A program made the translations under genes and the position numbers. DNA of 64,000 nucleotides from Rhabdornis inornatus (lineage: Eukaryota > Chordata > Aves > Passeriformes > Rhabdornithidae), in contig VWZS01004810.1 in NCBI GenBank assembly GCA_013397075.1, positions 2,342,015 to 2,406,014 on the forward strand, in the 5' to 3' direction. Under the pieces are notes generated by a model. That model saw nothing but the letters and a program-made list of their open reading frames with translations, was not told the DNA's origin and ran no database searches. Positions 42,601 through 55,337 of this stretch are shown here, piece after piece. Numbering within the stretch: the stretch's first letter is position 1; each line of letters begins with the position of its first letter.

Positions 42601-44989
42601 ATGTTCTTTCTCCCCCTACACCTTTCAATGTTGCCATTCTTTCACATCCAACATTAACATCAGCCCTTGCAAGCAGTGCAAGTCTTCTGTGCTTTACCCA
42701 CACTGATACAGTCTAGAAGAAAAATTAAGCTCAGAACAAAATTTTCCCAGTTCTTTTTCAAGGAAATTATTTCACCAATCTTTGGTCATAATGTGGATTT
42801 TAAACCTTTTCATGGAAGATGAGATCTGAGCTTTGGTGAGTAAAGAGCACCCATCATGTAGCACTCACCTCCTCATTCTTCTGTAGGTGAGTTTTGCTTA
42901 CCTGACCTGAGTCCTTTAGACTTTCACACCTCTTTTCTCACACCTCAGCACCTCTTTTCTGTGCTCTCGAGGACATGTGAGCCCCTTGCATGCTCTTGCA
43001 GAAATAAGCAGTTTTATGAATAAAAGACAGGGTTTGACAATGCTAAGGGAGACAAAGCAAAGAGGAGCTCTTGATCAAAGAGATCTTACACAGTTTCAAG
43101 GGCAAATACAAAGACAAATGCTGGTTTTGTTCCAAAATAAGACAAGAAAAATCCCCCAGCTTTACAGGAAGAGCTCTGTTCATTTCCCCACCTTCCCAAG
43201 CAGTTTTGGATCTGTGAGTGCTGAAGACACCAAACACTTTCTTTTTCCATCAAGATCCCAGGAGCCTTCCCTGGCCACGCTGCCCTTGCTCCTGAATGGT
43301 TTGTCTTTCTCTCCCTCTGCTTGCAGAGCATCTTTAAAACAACTCTGCCTTGTTCAGAATGTTGAGGTTGGCTGTCTAAACTGCAGCTAAATCAAAAACA
43401 TAGCTGATGATTTGGACAGATACAGGCTGGGTGGGATTCCTGCCAACTTTATATTTGCTTTTGTCTTCATAAAGAGCAGTCCTGGGAGATGTGCACTGGA
43501 ACCAGGAAGAGTCTGACAAAGGCATGTGCCTTCATAAAGGGCTTTTTTAGAAAATTTATTTTTCGAGTCAGCCAGCTTTGTGAGCTATTTCAGGCCGTGG
43601 TGTGTTGATCAGATGCAGAGTGTAATAATGTCTTGAAAGGCAATGCCTTGTTTCTGGTCCCTGCAGATGTTTTGCAATTGAGTGCAAGGGTTAAAACTGT
43701 GCAGTGCCCACCCTGGGCAATGCTGTCTGTCATGGGTGTGACCCCACACTGGGAGCAGCCTGTAGATTGATTGCTCCTGATCCTGATATGGGATCCTTTG
43801 CAGCAGGAAAAGTTGCCTACTGCCTGATTGACAGGAGTTTGTACATTTTTCACTGCTGTTTAAGAAAATGAAAAGTATGAGATATTTTGGGGTGCCTCTT
43901 ACCACCAGCTTTGAGTACATGGCTGATTTTAGGCCCCTGAGCAGTCAGAAAGGATTCCATATGATCACCTGTGAACTTGGAGAAAATGTGGCTGTTGCAT
44001 GGGACTTAAATATGACTTAAAGCCCTTATTCTGTGTATATTTTCAATGGGATTGAGGGTTCCCACCTTATTCTCCAGCTCAATTTTCTGTTGGTGAAATT
44101 GCTATGAGCATTTAATAGTTGCAACACATCCTATACTGTGGTTTGCAAGGCCTGAATTAATAGGAACAGTGTAAAAAATTAACAGAAATTAAACTGAGGA
44201 TAATCCTTGTGGTTTGGGGCCAAATTTGGTTCAAGTTCAGTAGGAAGAAATGAAGCTGATATGGGAGATGCAGTTTGCTGAGGCAGAGGAACGGCTGGAC
44301 TATCAATGACCTTGCAGAGAGAACACTGAACACGTTGTGGACACAACTCTGCAGTTTTCAGGGTTCTCCACGAAAAGGAAAGCAAGCCAAGCAACCAGAG
44401 ACCAGGAATTTAAGGAAGTTTTTCTTTAAAACAATGTAGGAATGAAGCCTGATGTAAAGAAGAAAGAAGAAGAGGTGCATTCACCAGCAGCCAACCTCAG
44501 CCCTGTCCTGGAGAGGAGTAGGTAATGAAGTTCCTTCCATATATGGGTAGAATTTGGGTTTTTTGTCTCCTGAGTGCCAGTCCCTGTAAAACCAGCCTCA
44601 CCAGCAGCTCTCTCTCAGTACCTCGTTACCCCTGCTGTGCCTAGGCTGCCCATAGAGATAATTCAGAACCTTCTGAGAGCAATTAATCTGTTGCATTTAA
44701 CAGCCGTGTTCTCCTGTTTTCCTTTACCTTACTAGGAAAACATTCCTGAGCAGCATTGGGAAGAAACATTTTTATGGACAGATGGGCTCTAAACCTGCCA
44801 TCCACTGAGGGCCAGCTCAAACATCCCAGAAGAGTGATGTTAAAATTTCATACTCAGTAACACTTAGGAGTTGTTTGACAGTGTCTGCTGGTATTTAATC
44901 CTTCACTCTGCCTGCTGTGGTCTTGCTGTTCCCAGGATTTTGGTTTTACTTTCACCACCTCCATAAGGTTTCTGGCCTGTTCTGCCTGC
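42601..44989. other. unique DNA, no gene recognised
   Basis: No repeat family is seen. A 137-codon plus frame at 42977-43390 lacks domains and is overlapped by minus-strand frames. No strong splice pair was noticed around it. Confidence 0.5.
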
Positions 44990-45345
44990 CTGGTACCTCA
45001 ACCTGGAGAAAAGGAGGCTCAGGGGGGACCCTGTGGCTCTGCACAACTCCCTGACAGGAGGGGACAGCCGGGGGGATTTGGGATCTGCTCCAGGGAACAG
45101 GGACAGGAGGAGAGGGAACGGCCTCAGGCTGGGCCAGGGGAGGGCAGGGTGGACACCAGCAGGAATTTCCTCATGGAGAGGGTGGTCAGACCTTGGAAGG
45201 GGCTGTCAGGGAGGTTTGGAGTCCCCATTCCCTGGAGGTCTCTAAGGACACTCAGAGCTCTGGGCTGGTGACAAGGTGGGGATCAGTCACGGGTTGAACT
45301 CGATTATCATGGAGGTCTTTTCCAACTCAGTGATTCTGTGATTCT
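44990..45345 (+). mobile_element. CR1 LINE 3' fragment, long copy
   Basis: The CR1 blocks CAACCTGGAGAAAAGGAGGC, AACGGCCTCAGGCTGGGCC, CAGCAGGAATTTCCTCATGG, GAGGTTTGGAGTCCCCATTC and GATCAGTCACGGGTTGAACT are followed by TTTTCCAACTCAGTGATTC and the ATTCTGTGATTCTA tail. It is about 355 bases and the same subfamily as 50936-51232. Short open frames inside are repeat-derived. Confidence 0.95.
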
Positions 45346-45870
45346 AAGATAAGAATCTGCCTTTATATCATAGATCAGGCAGTGGCAGAGTAGGCAGAGA
45401 GGAGACCTTGGTTCTTCTCAGTGTTTCTACTCCTTTCTCATCAGTGCTAAGCTGGTGTTGACCCTGCCAGCTAAACATCTCTGCTGGACTATCCCTGGCA
45501 GAAACAGTCTGGGAGTTGTAGGATGGAGCCCCAGGCAATGACCCTGCTCAGCTGTACTGCCCTGGGTCCTTCTCTGAGGTGTTCTGCTCTTCACTCAGGG
45601 AGCAAAATGCCCAGGAGTGGCATTTTCTCAGCTGTGTCATTTTTTGTCTTAAACCATTCTAAAGCCCTGCTCTTGTTTTTGACAGCTCCAATCTGCCTGA
45701 GGTGCTGCAATATTGCACTTTTGGTGAAGCTGCAATGAGGTTTTACAGCAGTCTTGCACTATTCCCCCAGCTGCTTCATTGTCCCAACCATCAGATCAAG
45801 TGTAAGTCTGGTGCCAGTGCTCCTGGCTATGATTTACCCTGCTTCTACCTCCTCCCTCCTTCACTTCCTC

Positions 45871-45887
45871 TTTTTTTTTTTTTTTTT
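45871..45887. repeat. T17 homopolymer
   Basis: Seventeen T after CTCCTTCACTTCCTC. The long pyrimidine run ends TTTAAAG, so it is not a good splice acceptor. Confidence 0.95.
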
Positions 45888-47756
45888 AAAGACCAGCAAT
45901 ATTTGGATGGTAATTGTAGCCCCAAGGCTTGTATAAATTCATTAAAGGCCCTGCCTTTTGAAGTGGAATTAGTACTTTGTTAGAGCTGTTTGTGTTCTGG
46001 GTCATGAACCATCTGATGGGAGCCTGGGTCCATCTGGGCTGTGCTAATTAAAGCTGCCTGCCCTGCAGCGCTGGGCTGAGGCTGCAGCTCAGTGCAGGGA
46101 TCTGAGCTGCAGAACCACCTCTGCCTTCCGTGCTGGAAGCTGATTTCCACTGGACAAACCTCCTGAGTGGAGCTTGTGTCTGCTTGTGCAGCCATTTCCT
46201 GTACCCCACATCCTCATTAGGAAAGCTTTGGAGACTTTTTACCTCAAGGTTTTTCTTTTCTCCAAAGAGGTAAATTCCTTGCCAGAAGCCTGTTATAATA
46301 AATCCCCCATCTAGAGATGGAAATTAAGCATCTTCCAATCCTGTAGATCTTTGCCAGTTCCTTCAAATGCTCTATCCCTGGCTCCTGACTGCATCCAGGG
46401 GGTATGACATGGGATATTGTAGGGGGTAGCTTAGGATTTTGGTTTCTTAAGCACTTAATGCTTCTGCTGTCCAAGCTTAACTTTCTTTTTAATAAAAACG
46501 CAGCTCAAATTGAAATTGTTGGTCTAGAACTCTGCTTCAGGGTTTTTCTGCTGAACCATGATCAGAAGTGAAGTGGTAACAACACAGTTGGAAACCCTGG
46601 AATGGCTAAAGGTGCATCAGTTTGTGGTTTCCAATGTTGACATTTGCTGTCAAGCTCTTTGAAATCTTCTAAAGAGCTTCAATGTTTAATTGGACCTAAA
46701 GGGCTTGGGACCTTAGCCAGGTTTGTATGGACCACCCTGGTGTGCAGACAGGACCTATCTCAATTATTAGGTAATGATTTTTGTTTGCTGCCAGCTCACG
46801 ATTTGCTCGCTTTGGATAAAACAGTTCATAGTGCAGCACAATAAATAGGCAATAGGAGTAACTCTGCTTAGATCACACTTCAATCACTTATGCTAAATTG
46901 AGCTAACCAGATACTTCCAAGGACAATTTATTTCAATTTTTGAAGTCTGGACTTTGCAAAATATAATTGTAGTACTTTAAGGCAAGGTCTTTCCAGATGA
47001 GCTAGATCTGAGATGCTCCTGGGCTGTGACAGTGACTCCCAGAACTCTGTGAGTTCTTGGGTTTTTCTGTAGGAAAAGTGTTTGGCATTTTGGCACTGTC
47101 CATATATCCCCTTGAAAGAGCCTGATGAATCCGTTATTTCAGGCAAAGGAAATGTATAAATCATTGTGTGGTAGCTGGGCTTACGCAAGGCAGCAGATGT
47201 CTCACAGTCCCCAAGGGCTGTGGCAAATCCCCCGGAGCTTTCTATAGCACAGTTGTTCACATCTCACAAACAGCTCAACTTCCAGCCCTTGAAGGTCCCA
47301 GAGAATCTGACTTTGGTGAGAAATGCAGAAATTCTGGAGAGAATAGAGCTGCTGAAGGAGCATGCTGTCTTTCAGGGGTGTTGCTCAGACATGCAGGAGG
47401 TGAAGGAGCTGTGTGCTTGGGCAATCGGCTTCCCTGGCTCTTGATGGCTTGGTGAAGTATTTGAGCTGTACAAATCACTTAATCACTTCATGGCTTATTT
47501 CTCAGCTGAAACGAGAATCTTTTGGGATCAAACTCTTCTTGATAAACATCTCAGGCTTTTAAGAACTGCTTCTGGGTTTATTGCCCTTTAAATTTCAGGC
47601 ACCCTGACATTAGTGTGCTGTCTTGTTTGGCTCCAGCTCTCAAACCAGAGAACAGATTGACATTCTGAATTAAAAATAGAATTGTCCACAGCTACTCCCA
47701 CAGCTTGGCATTAATCTGGTTCTGGTTGGCCTTGAGCTCCCTTTCTTTTTGCCTGG

Positions 47757-47783
47757 AAAAAAAAAAAAAACAAAACAAAACAA
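47757..47783. repeat. A14 plus (CAAAA)n
   Basis: A run of 14 A followed by two CAAAA units and CAA. A simple repeat with no retroposon body on its left. Confidence 0.93.
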
Positions 47784-49799
47784 CCCAGGTCTGGTTATCA
47801 ACAACAAAGTCTACTGTTCAAATCTCAGAGGCATCTGAAGTCCCTGCATGGTGTGAGGCTTGGCAGAAGCTGACTTTGATTAAATACAAATCAACCAGGA
47901 GGAATTTTTTTTCCCCTTTCTCAGCATCTCTTTTGGCAGAGCCTCCATCTGTGGTTGGGGTTGGAGAGCCCAGCTGCTGCTGCAGGCTGAACAGAATGCC
48001 CACGGTGGGATCTGGTGAATAACTCTATTCATAAGTCATCCTGCCCTCCCTCTTTCTCCTTCCAGCCTGAAGCCTCCAGGATACTTGTGCAGCCTTGGGC
48101 ACAACATCCTGAGTAGGGAAGGGTGGGAACAGCCTGTCCTGAGGGTGGGAGCAGCACGTAGAGCCTGCTCATGAGGAGCACTGGAAAAGGAGCTCATCCA
48201 AATCCTGCATTTCCCTCTTGGGCACGGCCCTGACACTCACCTTCTCCAAAGGCTGATTCTTCCCCCTTGGGCAGTCTGGCTCAGGTTCCTGCCCTGCCAG
48301 GCTGCTGGATGTGTCAGGAAAAGCCTCATTCCCCTCTGGAGCTGATGGTTTGGGAAGCTGAAGGAAGTGCCTGCTGTGTGCCTCCTGTTACCTGGCTTGG
48401 CACAAGAAGAGCTGCTGATTCTGGGCTTGGAAAGCTTCTCCAAGGATTTTTAGGTTGAAAAAGATCCTCTTTCATTTTGGACTGTCATGGAACTCGAGTG
48501 TTGGAAAGCTTGGCAAAGTCACAAGCTGCTCTGTCTTCTCTTGTTTATTTTATTAGCAGAGAAGAAAATACGAGACTTAGGAGGGAAAACAAACCAAAGG
48601 TGGGAGGGGAGAGGATGTACAGGAGTAGAAACAAATTAGAAGAGGTAAAATGGAGACCTCCTGAAAAGAACTTTCATAGAATTATGTAAATAAATATCAA
48701 CTCTGGAAACAATGTCTTAGCCAGAAAATTGAACTTTTTTCACTGGTGGAACAGCATTGTTTCACCATGACGGAGGCCTTGTGTGGTCAGCTTTGTCTCT
48801 CCATCCAAAGTGTTCTCCTACTTCTTGTCCTGATTCACCAAAGCCAAAAGGCTTCTCTAGATAATTATCCACAGCTGGCTAAGGTGACAGAACCTTTTAA
48901 TGAGATTAATGAGTCAAACCTCTCGAAGTGGGATATATTTTGCTGTGTGGCCACTGCATGCATTTGCAAGGAATCTTTTCATTTAGGAATTAACCTGATT
49001 TATCTATATCTAAGTTCTCTCTCCAGGTGAAATGTCTGGATTGCACCAGCAAACAGCAGAGCCCAACAATAGTAGGTGCAGACTCAAGGGTCTATTTCTC
49101 GATTTTGGGGAGAGCTGCAGGCTGTTCTTAGTCAGCTCAGCTGCTCTGAATTCTTCACTCGCAGCTCATGGGTTTATTTGTGTGTTTTTCTGGGCACACA
49201 AACCCCTGTCACAATATTATTAGAAGACTTAAGTGGTACTTAAGTGGAAGTGGCAGGTTTCTGTGCTGCACAAGTTGTGTTTTAACAGAAAATTGATCCA
49301 GACAAGTCCCTAGATAGAAGTGCTAATTCGCTACTAGTGCTACTTCTTTCTAGGACAATGGAATTAGTGGGTAAAGTAAAGTTAGATTAGTTTTGTTTTC
49401 TAAAAGCAACCCTGAGAAGGCTCTTACAGAACACCAGTAACACTTTTTCAGTGAGAAAAGCACAGAGCTCCTGTTGTTATCAGAAATTCTGGATTTACTG
49501 ATATCTTAAGTAGAATCTAAATGGGAAGAAACCCTTTGATATTTTATCGTGCATATAAGTGCTAGAAACATAATCCACTGAGTGATATTGGCCCTCAGAG
49601 AATAACAGTAGGCCTTTAAATTGTGCCTTCTGAACTGTTCCTTAGTTTAAATCTGAGTTGTTTCATAGCTTAAATCCATCACTAATTAAGTGTTTACAAA
49701 CCCAGAGTTACTCTTCTCCCTTTTGTCTTCAACTTTCCTCAACTACAAGAGGAGCTGTTAAGTGCTGACCATCTCTGAAATCTCAGTTTTGTGATGCAG

Positions 49800-49999
49800 A
49801 CCAGAGGGTGCTGGGCACTGCCCAGGCTCCCCAGGGAATGGGCACGGCCCCGAGGCTGCCAGAGCTCCAGGAGCGTTTGGACAGCGCTGCCAGGGATGGA
49901 CAGGCTGGGATTGTTGGGGGGTCTGGGCAGGGACAGGGGTTGCAATTAATGATCCCATGTGTGTCCCTCTCAGCTCAGGACTTTTTGGGATTCTAAGAC
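49800..49999 (+). mobile_element. CR1 LINE 3' fragment with complete terminus
   Basis: Plus-strand order: GGGTGCTGGGCACTGCCC, GGGCACGGCCCCGAGGCTGCC, GACAGCGCTGCCAGGGATGG, ATTGTTGGGGGGTCTGGGC, then CTCTCAGCTCAGGACTTTTT and GGGATTCTAAG. It has one copy of the 33-bp unit that is tripled at 42051-42149. The two loci are in opposite orientation, 7.6 kb apart. Confidence 0.93.
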
Positions 50000-50935
50000 A
50001 CCATGGTTGTGTGTTTTTGCTGATTGTGGGATTTGCTGGCCAGTGGACAGCTGGACATGAACACAGAAATCCTGAAATAAGAGCAAAACCTGGGACTTAC
50101 ATAATATTAAAGCTGGAGAAAAAGAAAAGCAGACATGAGGGAAATCAGTGTGGACCAGAGAGGCTGGGCAGTGGGTGAGCTGTAAGGCAAGGCTGGCATG
50201 AGCTCCCATGGCCAGAGCTGGTGGAAGTAGTTGGGTACCGTTGAAAGAAACCTTGTTTTGTTGTGAGAGCTTCATAAATTGGAAGTCACTAAGGAAATAG
50301 GAAACCTTGGCTCCTCAGTTTGTGAGGCTGCCTTTGTTCAGGACCAATTTGTTTTCACTTGAGTTAATGCTTCATTAGTGCTGTCCTTGAGACCTTGGCT
50401 GTTATCCAAGGGAAAAAGCTAAAAGAGATGGGAGGAAGAGAGCCCCTCCAAAAAGCTTTGAAATCAAGCTGTTGGGTAGTTTAATGTTATCACAGAGGCA
50501 GCAGGTTAGAATAAGCAATGTCAAGTGCCTGAGCTCCTGCATGTTCGGGCCTCTTTTGTGTGGATTTCTGAGCTTGCTCTGGGCAGTCTCAGATCCTGAG
50601 TGCACGGTGTGGTCCTTCTGGGCTGCCTTAGGAGTGGAATGGTTCTAAGTGTATTTATGGCCAGTTATAAATACTAGGGTTTGTTGTTCCACCTGGAGCT
50701 CTGGAGAGGCAACAGAGATAAATGACTGATCTTCCACAGGAGATCTCTGTCAGAGTTCTTGCTGGCTGCCCAGTCACCCTCTCATTTTGGAAAAATTATT
50801 TATCTGCATTGCAGGAGCTTTCCAAATATAGAGCTGTTCTTCAGCCCTGCTCTTTCAGAAATCTATTCAATAGCTCTGATTTAGCTTATTACTTGTGGGA
50901 GTTAAAAATTTGCTCCTTAAAAGAGAGAGAGGTTT
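50000..50935. other. unique DNA, no gene recognised
   Basis: Unique interval. A 76-codon plus frame at 50722-50952 reads like plausible protein but runs into the next CR1 and has no recognised family or splice edges. Confidence 0.5.
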
Positions 50936-51232
50936 TCAAGGTGGGGGGGTGAGACTCTTCTCCCAGACTGCAAGCTCTGGGACAGAAGGGAACGGCCTCA
51001 GGCTGGGCCAGGGGAGGCTCAGGGTGACCAGCAGGAATTTCCTCATGGAAAGGGTGGTCAGGGATTGGAACTGCCCAGGGAGGTTTGGAGTGTCCATCCC
51101 TGGAGGAGTCCAAGGAAGGCCAAGGTAGCACTCAGTGCTCTGGGCTGGGGACAAGGTGGGGATCAGGCACAGGTCAGACTGGATGATCCTGGAGATCTTT
51201 TCCAACCTCAGTGATTCTGGGATTCTGTAGGT
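50936..51232 (+). mobile_element. CR1 LINE 3' fragment, long copy
   Basis: The CR1 blocks AACGGCCTCAGGCTGGGCC, CAGCAGGAATTTCCTCATGG, GAGGTTTGGAGTGTCCATCC, AGTGCTCTGGGCTGGGGAC and ACTGGATGATCCTGGAGATC end in GTGATTCTGGGATTCTG. It is about 300 bases and a sibling of 44990-45345 in the same orientation. It begins after a G7 run at 50942-50948. Confidence 0.95.
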
Positions 51233-53784
51233 GTAGGTTTGGGCCACTTGGCTGCCCAGGTTAGGGCCCAATCCAATGTAAACTGGGTGCAGAAAGTCAC
51301 ATTTCAATTTATTTTAACTGGAGTTGAATCACTACTCTGTTGCTTGGAGACATTTTTTTAAAGTAGATCTTGGAAAGACAGGCTCAGTAGGAGCTTCAGA
51401 TGAGAGCTGAATTTTGTATTTCCTTTCATGGTTTGACTTCTCAAACAGCTGCATTTGTGCTGAACAGGGGGAATGTTCAAATCCATCTTAATCTTCAGGT
51501 GGTTGAACATCCTTTTCCTGAATTGGAGTCAGTTCCTGTTTCCATCCTGCCTCAAGGCTCGTGCTCTGGAGGTGAAACACCATCTCCCCTGAGGGGTGAA
51601 TCAGCTCCAGTTGGTTCCACTGGCAGCAGGACTTGAGGTTCAGTCACTCACACCTGAAACCTGTGCCCAAAGTTTGTGTTGAATTCTGGGAGGATTTGTT
51701 CTTGAAATCACATTGTTCTGGGCTACAGCTGCCTACCTGCTGTGCTCTGGGTCTGAAATGCTTCACTACAGTTCTTGAGAAAACATCTCTCTTGTCAACT
51801 GCAGCAAAAAAAAAAAAAAAAAAAAAATTGTTCTTAAAATCTACCCCAAAATCTAAGATTGCTTTCATGTGTCAGCAGGACTAATCCTGTCAGAGCTCAA
51901 TGCTCTTGCTGATATGGTTTAGTTTACATATTTTTTTAGTTTAGATATTTTTGTGAGGAGCAGGAATTTGGACTGGGATCCTTATGGATCCCAGCTTTAA
52001 ATACCCCGTGTTTCTATTCTATGAGAACCTCTCCCCTGAGCTGAAGGAGGTGTTTGCATCTATCAATAAGGAAAGGTCTAAGGTAGAAATCTGTTGCAAT
52101 TCCATGAATTCTGTGAAGCTCTGCCTGCCCAAGGTGACTTTGTCACCTTGAACTGCCCTCATCTCTTGCAGGCAGGAGTGGTGTGAGGATCTGGGATGGT
52201 TTCTACCAAGTCTGAAGTTGTCTCAGCAGCTTTGCTCTGTTGTGCAATATAAGTTCAGGCCACAGAGGGTAGCCCTTGTCTCTAAGCAGAAAATGAATTC
52301 TATGAGTTCTTGGAGCAGGTAAGGCACAATAAATAAAAGGATAAAGCAGTGACATTTTGAGAAGAAAAAGCAAAATCCATTGCCCTTCTGGAGTGAATGA
52401 AAAGCAGAATCATGTGTATGAGCTGAAAGTGCTAATGGACAAAAAGAAGGACAAATGTAACCAGGTAGGTGAATACTAATTGCAAACTAATTAATAAATG
52501 CACATGGAACAACTGTAAGCACAGTGGTCTGGCTGCACTGGCTCCAGGTGTGGCACCTCCTGTTCTGAAGCAGATGGAACTTGGAACAACCCGACTTGTA
52601 TTGACAAGTTCTGCCTCTTGTAAATGGTGACAAAACCTGGATTAACACAGCTGCAAGAAGCAAGGCCCGGTGTCCCTTTCCACCCCTGTGAGTTCAGAGT
52701 GAGCAGCAGCTGCAGGATCTGTGCAGGTGGCCACAGGTGTTTGTATGAGGTGCAAAACACTCACCTGTGTCTGAGGTGACATTTGTGGGGTCTGGGGCTG
52801 CTGACAACCACATTCCACCAGCACTGTGGGGCAGCAGAGCTGTGCTGTGTCCCTGGGTGCTTGGAGGGCACAGCCAGTGTTCCTTGCTTAGCCTGGGAGC
52901 ACTGGGCACTCAGAACAACTCGAGATCACTGCATTATCTGAAGTCACATTTAGGCAGCCATATCTGTACAGCTTTTCAATTTGGCTCAAGAAAATTTTCC
53001 TTTTTTTTATTTTTTTTCTTTCACTACGAGCTTTTAGGAGGCCAGACCAAATAACTCTGCAGAAATGAACAAACTGTAGTATTGTAATTCAACTTTACTG
53101 CTGCTCTCCAGCTTGGAGGCCGAGGTGCTTTCCTGCCCTCCTGGTTTCCCTGGGAATGTGCTTTCCAGCTGTGGGCACAATGGAAATGTGTGGGCACAGA
53201 GCTGTGAGCCCAGCTGACGTGCAGGATGTGCACAGGACTGGCCAGCTGGGAGCCTGGCCAGCGAGGCAGACACAGGAATTGCTGACTGGAGCTGAAATGG
53301 AAATGCCAGGGAGAAGGTTGTCATTTAGTCATGGCTGGCAGGGACATGGCACCAGACAACTGGGCGGCTCTGGGGGCTGCCCATGGGCAGGATAGGGATG
53401 ATTGAGAAGCATAATTTGGCTGGCAAAGCCTGAGGAGGTGGACTTATACACAGTGTGGCCTTCCAAAGCTGACCAAATCCTCAGGAAAACCATAATTGCT
53501 GCTGCAAACCAGGCACTAGTCCTTGGTTTGGCCAGACTTGTGTTTGTTCAGTTCATGACTCTACACTGCTCTCGTCCAGGCTTTTCTTTCCAGAGGCAAA
53601 TGCCTGAGCTGGGAGGGAAGTCAGCAGAAAGAGAAGACAGCAGGAAGGCTTCAGCTCCAGGGAGAGCTCAGAGATGGTGCATGTTGCATTTCCCTGGGCT
53701 GGGCATTTCCCCGTTCCTCCTGTATGGAGTCTTCTCACCTCTTTTCCTAAAACACTTTTTTTCTGAAGGCACTTCACCTCTAAA
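51233..53784. other. unique DNA with an A22 tract, no gene recognised
   Basis: No interspersed repeat is supported. A T-rich run TTTTTTTTATTTTTTTTC lies near 53000. The 147-codon plus frame starting at 53402 has no domain and ends inside the CR1 that follows. Confidence 0.5.
51806..51827. repeat. A22 homopolymer
   Basis: Twenty-two A residues after CAACTGCAGC. No flanking direct repeat or retrocopy body was recognised upstream. Confidence 0.95.
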
Positions 53785-53932
53785 ATTCTTGGACACCCAT
53801 CCCTGGAAGCATTCAAGGGATGGGATTTGGAGCAGCCTGGTGTAGTGGAAGGTGTCCCTGCCCATGGTGGGGGTTGGAATGAGGTTGATCTTTAGGGTCC
53901 CTTCCAACCTAAACCGTTTTGGGATTCTTTAT
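53785..53932 (+). mobile_element. CR1 LINE 3' fragment
   Basis: CTTGGACACCCATCCCTGG, GGAGCAGCCTGGTGTAGTGG, GTGTCCCTGCCCATGGTGG and GGGTCCCTTCCAACCTAAACC are followed by TTTTGGGATTCTT. It is about 150 bases and 5'-truncated. Confidence 0.93.
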
Positions 53933-55154
53933 CAAGAGAGATGCTGACCTCACCCCTGGAGCACTGAGGAAGTGATCCTTGTTTGGATGTGAAGTTCTGA
54001 AATTCATTCACCACCTCTGCTAAGAAATTGTGTTGTCTTATATTAAATGTTCTTTTTTTTTCTGCTTTAATATTTAACTCTCACTTCTTGTAGCAGATTA
54101 AAGCCCTTTAACACCTGGCAGTTTTTGCATTTACTGGCACTCAGGAATTAGAAGGACTCTGGTGCAGAGTCAATGCTTTAGGAGAACAGGTTCAGTCTAG
54201 AGGGAGGATCAGAGGAAGAATCCAGCTGGATTCAGTTCACAGCTTTTAATTTGGAGCATGTCCAGGCTTGGGAGGGACAGGGGATGGCAAGAAGGTATCT
54301 GTGCTGAATTTCTTTGCAAAACTGAGTGGAATAGGTGAAGAATTTGTTCCAAGGAGATTGGATATTTCCTACTCCTCTGAATTGTTGTGGAAAAATACCC
54401 AGGGCTGCTAAACAGCTGCTGCCCTGACAACGGGGAACAGAGAGCTGGGCTGTGTTCAAGCTCTATCATGCAGTGGCTTCAAGGGACGTGGCTCAGCGCT
54501 TGTCCTGATGTACCCCTGCTGCTTTCCACTTGTTACTGCTTTTATGTAACAGCTTTTTGTTGCTTTGACTCTTTTTTTCCACGTGTTTTTCTGTCATAAC
54601 TTTGTCTTAGTAATAGTACTTGAAATTGTGAACGTTTTATGGAAGCATTATGCAAGGGTTTGCCTTTCAGCGCTGCATTTTGCTTCCCACTTGTGAGTGC
54701 ACGAAGTCAGAGGTGCTTTGGCCTTGGTGCTTTTGCTGAGGAGGTGAATATTCAAGTTATTCCAATTAAGCAATGTGCTTGCCCCAGGAAAACACTGCTC
54801 TCCAAAGACAACTGGTGTTTATCGCCACCAGTGCATGCTGCTAAAGCTGAAGGGAGGGCTAGCTGGTAAAAATATCGTGAGAAAGTGCTGAAATAGCACT
54901 GCAAAGGCACAGGAGAGGCTAAGTGGCCTTGTGGATTTGACCCACTTTGCACTTTTCTTGCCTCAGGCTGCTCAGTGCCTCTCACAGAACCCTAACAAGT
55001 TGTCTGGGTAGGTCTTTGTGATTTTTCTGCTGAGCTCCTGCAAGTTGTAGTAACCATTGGGCCATTCCCTGCTGCTGTGAGCTGATCACACTTGCAGTAA
55101 TTAATTTGCATTTTTTTGTAACACATTGCTTGTCTTTTTAAGGCAATTTTCTTC
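53933..55154. other. unique DNA, no gene recognised
   Basis: T-rich unique interval with no motif of note. Confidence 0.5.
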
Positions 55155-55337
55155 ACAGGAAGGGCTGTAAAGCATTGGCCCAGGTTGCCCAGGGAAGTGG
55201 TGGAGCCACCATCCCTGGAAGCACTGAGAAAACGTGGATGTGGCACTTGAGGACACAGTTCAGTGGTGAACATGGTGGTTGGACTTGATGATCTTTAAGG
55301 TCTTTTCCAGCCCCAGAGATTCTTTGATTCTTGCTCT
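55155..55337 (+). mobile_element. CR1 LINE 3' fragment
   Basis: CCCAGGTTGCCCAGGGAAGT, CCACCATCCCTGGAAGCACT, GTTGGACTTGATGATCTTTA and GGTCTTTTCCAGCCCC are followed by AGATTCTTTGATTCTT. The GGAGCCACCATCCCTGG style differs from the 42-kb copies and belongs to another CR1 subfamily. Confidence 0.92.

Larger units (their letters stand above)
45346..49799. other. unique DNA with two homopolymer tracts, no gene recognised
   Basis: No interspersed repeat is supported. It contains T17 at 45871-45887 and A14 with CAAAA units at 47757-47783. A 42-nt open stretch at 47274-47315 lies between CAG and GTGAG, but its acceptor lacks a good pyrimidine tract. Other frames show no motif. Confidence 0.5.

Noticed and set aside
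47220..47444. 74-codon frame reading like plausible helical protein, with a possible 42-nt micro-exon at 47274-47315
   Set aside because: The acceptor side lacks a proper pyrimidine tract and no family is recognised; too weak to list as an exon.
48440..48480. AGGTTGAAAAAGATCC, similar to a CR1 3' end in reverse
   Set aside because: Only about 16 bases match and nothing else of the element is present.
53402..53845. 147-codon plus-strand frame
   Set aside because: No recognised domain. The frame ends within a CR1 fragment, so its C-terminal part is repeat sequence.
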